Positions 56,826 to 64,000 of a stretch of DNA of 64,000 nt are shown piece by piece. The translations under genes and the position numbers were made by a program. Numbering within the stretch: position 1 is the first letter of the stretch; the number at the start of each line of letters is the position of its first letter. Location: positions 1 to 64,000 of the IMG/VR virus record IMGVR_UViG_3300008107_000102; one strand, written 5' to 3'. The DNA comes from a virus. The notes under the pieces are model-generated. The model saw nothing but the letters and a program-made list of their open reading frames with translations. It was not told where the DNA came from and searched no databases.

Positions 56826-57939
56826 TATTATTACTAGTCGATCTATAGCAGAACGCCCGCCCTACTACTCTGTTAGTGCACTGCGCGTATATCGCCGCTG
56901 TGGGATGGAGTTCTATCATAAATACGTTGACCTCAATAGGAAGAGTGGGGCTACGCGCTCTACTCTATTGGGTAACCTAGTGCATGAGGCCCTCGAGTTA
57001 TTCTATGATCCTGAAGTAGAACATGATTATAATCTAGAGCAGTGCCTCGAGGAGACCTACATAAGCGCGCTTATGGCCGCTGGTGTCATTGTATCTAATA
57101 CGCCTGCGTCGGACCAGACCACTATCTCTAGTTACTTAATGGGTCTAGTAGATGGTTATGCAGCACTGCATAACAGAGCCCGCGCTGACTATAAGGGTCC
57201 CGATGCCATACGCACCGCTGCCGGTAAGGTGAGTAGTGCCTATCAGTCTACTACTGCATGGAAGCAGGCAGAGGAGCCCCTTCTCGCTCTACGGCATGCA
57301 GCTAATGAATATATGCTTATGCTTAATCCTGAATTGGATACTGAGCTTGATGTTATTGGCGCATTGACTGACGCGTTTAACCTATGTCGGGCCTTTATCC
57401 CTCCTAAGGAATTTAAGCGCACTATCTATGTTGAGTTACCTATCAGTGAGTATAATGACGGCACTATAATCAATGAGGTGTCTATGCCGCCTGACTGCGG
57501 CGGTGATGCCGGTATCAACCTCCTGGGCTTCATTGACTGGGTGGGAATCACCTCTCATGGCCTAACTATAGTTGATTATAAGACCAGTAAATCTGCCTAT
57601 ACTACAGATAAGCTGGCGTATAACCCTCAGCTCTGTGCCTATGCCTATGCCTATGAGAAATTGACAGGCACTCGCGTTGATGCTATGGGTATCTATAACG
57701 TCAGGGAGGGTAGTCTAGTACTAACACCTATTGACCGTAGCATCATGGATCGCGTACTAACCTCATTCTTTGGCACGCACAAATTAATCACGGCGGGTTT
57801 CTATCCTCACCACTACCCTGAGGATAATTATAGTCCCTGTCTCGATTCCTTCGGTAAGCCTTGTCCCTATCTCCATGATTGCTACCCTGAGCTCGCAGAG
57901 GAACAGAGCCTACTCGATCTCTATAGATTATTGATTTGA
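56815..57939 (+). CDS. RecB/Cas4-like PD-(D/E)XK nuclease
   Basis: 374 residues from ATG 56815. Nuclease motifs GNLVHEALE, GFIDWVG, IVDYKTSK and QLCAYAYAYE are the H ... D ... ExK(DYK) ... QxxxY set of RecB-type nucleases. Four Cys (RRCGMEFYHKY near the N-terminus; C-terminal CPYLHDC and a Cys before it) suggest an iron-sulfur cluster as in Cas4/AddB. Likely an exonuclease in phage recombination. Overlaps the resolvase gene by 11 bp. Confidence 0.82.
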   Translation: MTSNIITSRSIAERPPYYSVSALRVYRRCGMEFYHKYVDLNRKSGATRSTLLGNLVHEALELFYDPEVEHDYNLEQCLEETYISALMAAGVIVSNTPASDQTTISSYLMGLVDGYAALHNRARADYKGPDAIRTAAGKVSSAYQSTTAWKQAEEPLLALRHAANEYMLMLNPELDTELDVIGALTDAFNLCRAFIPPKEFKRTIYVELPISEYNDGTIINEVSMPPDCGGDAGINLLGFIDWVGITSHGLTIVDYKTSKSAYTTDKLAYNPQLCAYAYAYEKLTGTRVDAMGIYNVREGSLVLTPIDRSIMDRVLTSFFGTHKLITAGFYPHHYPEDNYSPCLDSFGKPCPYLHDCYPELAEEQSLLDLYRLLI

Positions 57940-57988
57940 CATACTGGTATTTAGTACGATAAGATTAATGGGTATATAGAGGATATGT

Positions 57989-58435
57989 ATGCCCAAACCT
58001 AACCCCTGGCTTGATGAAGTAAAGTATTACCTGCGTAAGAGGTTCTATCAGCAGATTGATTTCGAGTCTGCCTGTTACAATCGAACATTCTCATATGAGA
58101 CAGTGCGTAAGTGCATGTATTTAATTATGAGAACTAGCCCCGATATATATAGACATGCCGCCTGGCTCTGGGCTACGCAGCGCAGTCGCAATGACATCGC
58201 GGGCGGTCTTAATGTGGATAGTAGTACTATTAAGCGTAAGTTTGATGCTTTTGCTATCCAATTACTTAATTATCTGATTCATCCTAATATCATGCCTGTA
58301 TTAGGCCCCATCGATATTCGTATGCAGATGGAGGAAGAGGATAAGCACATCAGGATCCCTGAGATCGTCGAGGGTAATGTGTATACGGCCGCTGATTACT
58401 TAGATAGCGTGGTAGATGATGGCAGACTACACTAA
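57989..58435 (+). CDS. possible helix-turn-helix regulator
   Basis: 148 residues. NDIAGGLNVDSSTIKRKFDA at about residues 69-88 fits a helix-turn-helix of the sigma-region-4 type. The rest is unrecognised. It could be a transcription factor or a terminase-small-subunit-like DNA binder. Confidence 0.5.
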   Translation: MPKPNPWLDEVKYYLRKRFYQQIDFESACYNRTFSYETVRKCMYLIMRTSPDIYRHAAWLWATQRSRNDIAGGLNVDSSTIKRKFDAFAIQLLNYLIHPNIMPVLGPIDIRMQMEEEDKHIRIPEIVEGNVYTAADYLDSVVDDGRLH

Positions 58436-59126
58436 TATACTGCAGGAGCTGCGGGACTGGAAGAATGACTTTGGTAGTCTGCTTGATAGTAAGCAGCTTA
58501 TAGGAACTATTGATTGGCAGCCCCTCTGGGAGCGGTTAGTAGCTCTAGAGAAATTATTCAATGACCCTATAATATCTGAACCACTGGATAACTATAAGGT
58601 GGCTCTCCGCCACCCTATTGATGCCTGTGGGATGACAGAATTTGTCGTGCAGTTAATAGAGAAGGGTTCCAGTGAGAGTGATATATCCCGCGCCTTATCT
58701 ATGCACGGGGTTGATCTTACAGCGCGCGAGGTAGGTGAATGGATAACCGCCTATAGAAGCGCGCCTATAATGGAGAGAGTAGAGTATCCCTATGGCTCTG
58801 TGTTTGATACTCAGACACAGCTACAGACTATATTCAATGATCTTAAAGCAGGTATTATAGCTCTCGAGTCGGCCGATGATGAACCATTTTTTAAGGCTAG
58901 GAAAGTCAAGGAGGAAATATGGGTATCTATGTTGCAGGAGCAGCGTCAACTACTGAAGGATGCGCGCTCACTGATGGAGACTGTCAAGCAATTCGAGGCC
59001 ATAGACCGATTCAAGCAAATTGTAATAGAGGAGGTGAACAAGGAGAATCCAGCTATAGCGAGTCGTATCTACCGGCGTATACAGATGGCCAAGACACTCC
59101 TCAATACGTTGGAGCCCCGCGCGTAG
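58419..59126 (+). CDS. unknown DNA-packaging or regulatory protein candidate
   Basis: 235 residues, helical. A segment SESDISRALSMHGVDLTARE could be a helix-turn-helix. Long helices follow. Overlaps the previous gene by 17 bp and its stop shares a base with the next GTG start. Terminase small subunit is possible but not supported by a clear motif. Confidence 0.5.
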   Translation: MADYTNILQELRDWKNDFGSLLDSKQLIGTIDWQPLWERLVALEKLFNDPIISEPLDNYKVALRHPIDACGMTEFVVQLIEKGSSESDISRALSMHGVDLTAREVGEWITAYRSAPIMERVEYPYGSVFDTQTQLQTIFNDLKAGIIALESADDEPFFKARKVKEEIWVSMLQEQRQLLKDARSLMETVKQFEAIDRFKQIVIEEVNKENPAIASRIYRRIQMAKTLLNTLEPRA

Positions 59127-59389
59127 TGGCATCACAATATAGCACGCATATACTAGATGAATACTTTCTTTATAATAGCTTCAATGTATTCATCGGTACA
59201 TTTATATTTGGCCTAGGTGGTAGTATTAATTATGATAGATGTGGTTATACCTTCTATCAGGACATTCGACTGGGCTCCATCTATTGTGCTATTAGCTGGT
59301 CTAGTCAACGCCCATTTCATCTGAAAATTAGAGGTAAGCTCATTGAAAACAAACTATCACGGCGGGAGGTATCTCAGATGGAACAATAG
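59126..59389 (+). CDS. unknown small protein
   Basis: 87 residues from GTG 59126, coupled to the upstream stop (TAGTG). The longer frame back to 58919 lies antisense-like inside the previous gene and was not used. FNVFIGTFIFGLGGSINYD suggests a Gly-rich hydrophobic core. No family recognised. Confidence 0.5.
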   Translation: MASQYSTHILDEYFLYNSFNVFIGTFIFGLGGSINYDRCGYTFYQDIRLGSIYCAISWSSQRPFHLKIRGKLIENKLSRREVSQMEQ

Positions 59390-59710
59390 GGCAATAGTAA
59401 AAACAGTACAAAAAGCTAGTCGAGTGTTGTCGCACTGCCCAGCTTGAATTCAGTAAACATTCTACCTATCGCTTCCCGCCTTGATTATCCCCACCGTAGA
59501 GTTTTACCAGTTCTGTTACGGTACGGAGAAAAACGAACTCGTAGGGCTTGATCTCGCCCAGAGCTACGTCGTAAAAGAGGGAGCTTAGGAGCATGACAAT
59601 GAGTAAGTGATTTATTGATTGACCTCCTGGCTTCTTGAGTCCACTAATAAGGTTTTAAATCTCCTGGTGGGCTGTTGAGAGGGCTAATCTCAATGATGCG
59701 AAGCTAGAAA
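59390..59710. other. intergenic region between convergent genes
   Basis: 321 bp with no gene, tRNA or repeat that I can recognise; composition is mixed, with stops in all frames. It could hold the remains of a mobile element, but I see no conserved motif. Confidence 0.3.
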
Positions 59711-59712
59711 AA

Positions 59713-59738
59713 AGCCAGTACCTGTAGGGGTACTGGCT
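59713..59738 (-). terminator. terminator of the long minus-strand gene
   Basis: AGCCAGTACC (59713-59722) pairs with GGTACTGGCT (59729-59738). On the minus strand the stem is followed by six T (A-run at 59707-59712), a strong signal for the transcript of the gene ending at 59822. Confidence 0.8.
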
Positions 59739-59821
59739 CTTTACAAATGCATCCCCCCATCTTAGCTTATTAGGATAGGTTGAGTCAAGCTAATAATGTT
59801 GGGGATTCCTGACACGAGGGC

Positions 59822-62800
59822 CTAGCCCATGCGTAACATTGCCTCTCTATCAAGTTTACCATCTAACCTATTGACCCAGAGACTATTATCGTCACTGGGT
59901 CTTGTTGTGACTGTTACTGTATTACCATTCTGCTCGGCGCTGGTCTCCTGAGATATTAGTGCTATATGGCCCCGTCGTGTTGCCTCCTCTGCTATCTCCT
60001 TCAGCTCGGGGCTGAAGTTACCATTATTGCTTATAATGGCTCGAGATTGAGTAGCGGGTGCGGGCCCGCCTACTGTCTTACTGACGGCTATGGCTAGACG
60101 GGCCACCTCTGTATTATAAGGAGTAGCTGACTGGGCCAGCTTATTCATAGTGTCTGATACAGTAGCGCGAATAGCCGCCATGTTGTTTTTATACTGGCCT
60201 AGCATCTGCTGTCTAACGTATATCTTTATGGAGCCCCAATCACTACTGGCCCGCGCTGACTTGACCCAACTGGTCTGTCCGAATATCTCTACGTTGAAGA
60301 GACGGGCCCGTCGTGCTATCTCTCTCTCTGTGAATGGATCTAGTAGTTGTATGTTACTATCCCCTCCATCAGGTGTCGGTAACAGCATAGCTGCCGTCCT
60401 ATTACCAGCGGAGTCCTTGCTAGCTTCGGCCCATCTATCCGCGTTGTATTGGAAGGCGCGCCCTGGCATAGCTAGTGTCATGCCGCCTGGCCCTTGTTTA
60501 TAACGCGCTAGTAGATAATCTGTTGGCGTGACAAACATATTCAGCCCTGTTATCTTACCCATGCCCTCTACTGCGACGCTACTACCGCGGGCCAGTGTCT
60601 CGTGTACACCTGGGGTGGCAGTTATAACTGCCCCTCCTAGAAGGCCCCCCAGGCCTGATTTAGCTATTAGACTCCAGCCCGCGCCCTTGAACCAGCTTGC
60701 AGCCGCCCCGACTAGTGACATTGCACCTAGTGCCATGCCTATAGCCGATGTAATGACGCCCTTGACCTCATCATTACCCAATGATAGAACGCTGGGTATC
60801 TTATCTCCTATTATGTCGCCTATAGCTCTATCTACGCCGGCCCAGAATCTCTCGCTAGCTTGACTGAAGTCCTGCCAGGCATCGCCCTTGGTGACTGCCT
60901 CTAGGTGTTTATAGCCCCATGCAAATAGTCCTGTTGCTATACCTACGCCTATTGCTACCACCCCTATTGCTGCTATTAGAGGGGCGCCCATGACTGCCGC
61001 GCCTATAGCTCCTATTGCTTTAGCAGCTATTAGACCTGTGACTATACCAGTTATGGAGTTACGCACTGTCATACCAGCATGCTCCTCAAGTAGCTGTCTC
61101 TCTGCCTCAGTGTATAACTCATCCCGCTGAGATCGGCCGAGTCTTAAAAATGCACTACCCACATCTAGACTCTCTATGCCCCCCCAGGCTGTCATAACGC
61201 CGCCGCCTAATGCCTGAAGCGATCCCCATGCGCTGAGCCGCGCCTTAAAAAATGGGTAGACCTTTATCTCTGAGGGGTCAGCTATGGGAGCCTTACCGCT
61301 ATCCCAGTGGAATATACGCTTCCATTGGGGGGCCTTCTTCCGCTCTATATCTATAATGCCGCCCTGCTTATTGGCCCAGCCCTCTACTCTCTGATTGCGA
61401 CTACGCAATACTTCTATATCAGTAGTGGCCCCAGCCATTATCAGCGCCTTCTCCTTGATATCCTTGAATAGGAAGCCTAGTTCATTTAGTACGCTAGCGC
61501 TTATGATGCGTATCTGTTCGTCTGATGTCAGACCACGGAAGCGCGATGATATCATGAAGGCATCACCAGGATCGGGGTTAAGAGATATATTACGTATAAC
61601 CTCGCGCTCTATCGTCTCCTCGATAACCTCGCGTATACGACGTCTTAGGAATGAGTTAGCATCTCCATACTGTATCTTGAATGTCTCCTCGTTTAATCCT
61701 AGTAGTGAGTAGGCCTTCTGTGAGAAGAGGGCGGGCCCGTTATTAATTGATATATCGCTATCTAGTAGGTTTAATATCTTAGTTAGGAAGCTATCGGACC
61801 CGCGGCTTATAGCGTCATCTAGACTATCTACTAATTTACGTACTAGAGCATCCCTATCACCTATACTGCGTACAGTGCTCTCGTTTATAATAGGGGCATC
61901 GTATACGCGCGCCATTAGAGCATCCATCCCGTCATTTGCGGTTATACTCATAGAACTATTGAGGAAATAACCTATTCTCTTCCCTACCTCTCCGCCCATG
62001 CCATCAGGTGGACTGGCGTGTAGCGTATAGGTGAAGCGGCCCCGCTTCACCTCATACTTCATACGGTTCTCTCCTAGGGGGCTCTTAGCCTGGGGTGCCG
62101 TTATAATAAAGTGTTCTGCCTTCTCACCGGCCCATAGAACACGCAGCTCAGTCATAACGTTATCTATAGCTCGTGCCTGCTTACCTCCCTCTAGTACGCC
62201 AAATAAACTCATCATCGCGCCTATCGCGCCCGCAATCATAGTGGCTGCAACGCCCCCAGCTAGACTCGTCATAATGGGTGTGTTGATTAGTGGTATCTTA
62301 CCCCAGAAGTTAACTAAGAAGGATCCCATCATCCCCAGGATATTGCTCTCCTCTGTCCTCATTGATGTAGGCGCGCCCATCTCCAGCCAGTCTCCATCTG
62401 CAGCATATATATCTACCCGTCTACCTCCTGTACGCCGTTCCGACGAGTACTTAATGAAGTTCTCGTACTGTACGAAGTTGAGGGGATTAGCCACTCTGGA
62501 TGCCAGGCCAGGGAATGCAGTTTCTGCTAATAGTCGCATGTCTCCCTTACTCAACGATGCAATTAGCGTGTCTAGATATGACTTGGGTTTCTTACTATCC
62601 CGGGGATTCATACCATCAGGATTACCTAGATTAGTCATCTCAGATACTAGTGACTCGGGCCGCTGATATGCGAAGTTGCGTATTACCTGCAGGCGACTAC
62701 TCAACGCTATGTTCATCAACGGATCCGCTCTATAGAGGGCCAGGCTGGCTCTATTGAATGGGCTAGTTACGCGCCGGCGGTTCTTATCAGTCAGTGGGTC

Positions 62801-64000
62801 TAATCGTGCTGTTAGACTGACTACGCTGATGGCCATAAACTTGCGCTGATCCTTTGATAAGTCATTCATCGAGGCATCAGTTATATTAGCCTTACGGTAG
62901 TCGCGCGCGTATAGCTGGCCCATGGCCCCTGCCTTGACCATCTTGAACATATAGGCTGGCGCTGTAGAATATACTGCCGTACTGATGTCCTGGTTAGTAG
63001 ACTGTAGCTGCATGTAGAAGGTCTGACGCGAGCCTAGCTCTCCCTCTCGCACACTAGTACCGAATACTAGGACACTCATGAATGGGTTACTGGCATTTAA
63101 TACAAAGCTGCTGCGTAGGTTATCTATTGCAGTACTCATACGCCCTACGTTGCTCTCTATGGGGTTGATTAAGCGCACGCCGCGCTTACGCTTATAGGCG
63201 CCATCTGCCATTACAATCAGAGGCTCCAGAGGATCCGGTGCCACAGCTATATCCCGTCGTGTGACTAGACGGAATGCATTAGATACGAACTCCAGCGGCG
63301 TGCCATCCATAGCATTATAGAAGCCCGCTGTTGCTTCCTCCTGATTACCTGAGCCAGATAATATAGCACCTACACCTAATAGAAGAGCAGTAGCGGCTAT
63401 GTTCACGGTACCTAGTGCCGCTGCAGAACGTAATAGCCTATTACCGCCGGGCCCCAGTATTCTGGCGTTTCTATACTTGAGGTAGTCCCGGCTATCTACT
63501 AGGGTGCGTAGGTTCTCACCGTAATCTGTTAGTCTATAGTTACCTGCCTCGTCTATAATGTCCCGTACCTGGAAGTTAGATGGACGCCGGCCGTGTTCAT
63601 TCATAGCATCATGGTATGCTTTGCCATGCTGTGTCTTCAGGTGTTCATCTAGTAAATCGAAGCTATGATAGCCCCGTCGATTATTACGGTAGTCTGATAG
63701 GTAGGTCTCTACAGTATTGAAATCAGACCGTATGTCTCTCTCAAGAGAGGCTAGACGTAGCCGCCGCCACATACCTAGTGGGTTCAGTGGGTGCATCTTA
63801 CCTACCTTGGCCCTCATTCTACGATACCGCTCTATAGTAGCGCCTGGGTCTAGCCCGAGGTCTGCTAGTTCTACTACTGCCATAGCGTTTACGCCGGCAT
63901 AGAGCCCCACTGTAGCTAGTCGAGTCATGACATTGTCGTCCATGCCCTCACTTATGTTCCACCCAGTCTTAGTCTGGAATAGGGCTGCTGTAGTGCCAAG
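59822..64000 (-). CDS. very long virion-like protein, 5' end outside the window
   Basis: 1392 codons read from the right edge without a stop; ATG 63943 is the first in frame, but the frame is still open upstream of it to 64000. Several Gly/Ala-rich hydrophobic stretches occur (LLLGVGAIL; GLIAAKAIGAIGAAVMGAPL; GMALGAMSLVGAAASWFKG). Length, hydrophobic Gly/Ala segments and opposite strand to the replication genes fit a tape-measure or internal virion protein. No enzymatic motif was recognised. Confidence 0.6.
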   Translation of the reverse strand, partial: LGTTAALFQTKTGWNISEGMDDNVMTRLATVGLYAGVNAMAVVELADLGLDPGATIERYRRMRAKVGKMHPLNPLGMWRRLRLASLERDIRSDFNTVETYLSDYRNNRRGYHSFDLLDEHLKTQHGKAYHDAMNEHGRRPSNFQVRDIIDEAGNYRLTDYGENLRTLVDSRDYLKYRNARILGPGGNRLLRSAAALGTVNIAATALLLGVGAILSGSGNQEEATAGFYNAMDGTPLEFVSNAFRLVTRRDIAVAPDPLEPLIVMADGAYKRKRGVRLINPIESNVGRMSTAIDNLRSSFVLNASNPFMSVLVFGTSVREGELGSRQTFYMQLQSTNQDISTAVYSTAPAYMFKMVKAGAMGQLYARDYRKANITDASMNDLSKDQRKFMAISVVSLTARLDPLTDKNRRRVTSPFNRASLALYRADPLMNIALSSRLQVIRNFAYQRPESLVSEMTNLGNPDGMNPRDSKKPKSYLDTLIASLSKGDMRLLAETAFPGLASRVANPLNFVQYENFIKYSSERRTGGRRVDIYAADGDWLEMGAPTSMRTEESNILGMMGSFLVNFWGKIPLINTPIMTSLAGGVAATMIAGAIGAMMSLFGVLEGGKQARAIDNVMTELRVLWAGEKAEHFIITAPQAKSPLGENRMKYEVKRGRFTYTLHASPPDGMGGEVGKRIGYFLNSSMSITANDGMDALMARVYDAPIINESTVRSIGDRDALVRKLVDSLDDAISRGSDSFLTKILNLLDSDISINNGPALFSQKAYSLLGLNEETFKIQYGDANSFLRRRIREVIEETIEREVIRNISLNPDPGDAFMISSRFRGLTSDEQIRIISASVLNELGFLFKDIKEKALIMAGATTDIEVLRSRNQRVEGWANKQGGIIDIERKKAPQWKRIFHWDSGKAPIADPSEIKVYPFFKARLSAWGSLQALGGGVMTAWGGIESLDVGSAFLRLGRSQRDELYTEAERQLLEEHAGMTVRNSITGIVTGLIAAKAIGAIGAAVMGAPLIAAIGVVAIGVGIATGLFAWGYKHLEAVTKGDAWQDFSQASERFWAGVDRAIGDIIGDKIPSVLSLGNDEVKGVITSAIGMALGAMSLVGAAASWFKGAGWSLIAKSGLGGLLGGAVITATPGVHETLARGSSVAVEGMGKITGLNMFVTPTDYLLARYKQGPGGMTLAMPGRAFQYNADRWAEASKDSAGNRTAAMLLPTPDGGDSNIQLLDPFTEREIARRARLFNVEIFGQTSWVKSARASSDWGSIKIYVRQQMLGQYKNNMAAIRATVSDTMNKLAQSATPYNTEVARLAIAVSKTVGGPAPATQSRAIISNNGNFSPELKEIAEEATRRGHIALISQETSAEQNGNTVTVTTRPSDDNSLWVNRLDGKLDREAMLRMG

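Noticed and set aside
58919-59125. Upstream half of the frame ending at 59389
   Set aside because: It lies in an alternative frame of the gene at 58419; GTG 59126, coupled to that gene's stop, is the better start.
59390-59710. Possible transposon remnant between the convergent genes
   Set aside because: No transposase, IscB or TnpB motif and no terminal repeat could be identified with confidence.
60150-62666. Plus-strand ORFs at 60150, 60528, 61395 and 62031
   Set aside because: Mirror frames of the long minus-strand gene with no ribosome-binding sites or known motifs.

Overview
The window looks like part of a large tailed double-stranded DNA phage that infects a freshwater cyanobacterium. 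The evidence is a phage replication and nucleotide-metabolism gene set on the plus strand, phage tail-type genes on the minus strand, an NblA-like phycobilisome-degradation gene (known from phages of bloom-forming freshwater cyanobacteria), rIIA/rIIB-like genes, and scattered cyanobacterial host-type pieces: IscB-type transposon ends, a pentapeptide-repeat gene, a DUF6745-type protein and a truncated HigA.

Layout. 0-6.2 kb: an IscB/IS200-605-type remnant, a KGG-repeat protein, a membrane-anchored GAF-like protein (minus), a double-length ThyX, a tail-collar fibre protein (minus), small probable structural genes, a PD-(D/E)XK-like protein and an HNH endonuclease (minus). 6.2-11.5 kb: a gene-free, hairpin-rich stretch, a 671-aa DUF2135/YfaP-like phage protein, a disrupted pentapeptide-repeat gene between direct repeats, and a Bro-N protein with a membrane anchor. 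11.5-24 kb: RecA, NrdA with an intein, NblA, an RNA-ligase-like protein, NrdB, rIIA, rIIB, PhoH and dUTPase. 23.6-36.1 kb: the replisome, with a family A DNA polymerase broken into two reading units and carrying a group I intron, a sliding clamp, DnaX, a possible delta subunit, a family 4 uracil-DNA glycosylase and a UvsW-like helicase. 36.1-38.4 kb: an AT-rich island with tRNA-Tyr, a 198-nt RNA with tRNA-like ends behind a consensus promoter, and small genes of unknown function. 38.4-41.8 kb: a dNMP-kinase-like gene, a Pif1-like helicase and small genes.

41.8-49.5 kb is the most unusual region: about 40 tandem, diverged paralogous mini-genes of 43-92 codons, all on the plus strand. At 25 of 39 junctions the stop of one unit and the start of the next share exactly 14 nt, so each gene lies in the +1 frame of its predecessor and successive genes cycle through the three frames. 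The acidic C-terminus of each protein is written by the DNA that carries the next gene's ribosome-binding-like GAGG and its first codons. Several units are decaying. I do not recognise this family.

49.5-59.4 kb: two host-like genes (one frameshifted), DnaG-type primase, a truncated HigA, a MazG-like protein, a radical SAM protein, a RuvC-like resolvase, a RecB/Cas4-like nuclease and small regulators. 59.8-64 kb: one very long minus-strand gene open to the window edge, probably a virion protein, with a terminator behind it.

Together the genes describe a phage with its own nucleotide supply (NrdA/B, ThyX, dUTPase, dNMP kinase, MazG), its own replication and recombination machinery, and functions aimed at host physiology (NblA, rIIA/B, PhoH). 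All calls come from reading motifs by eye; no database search was run.
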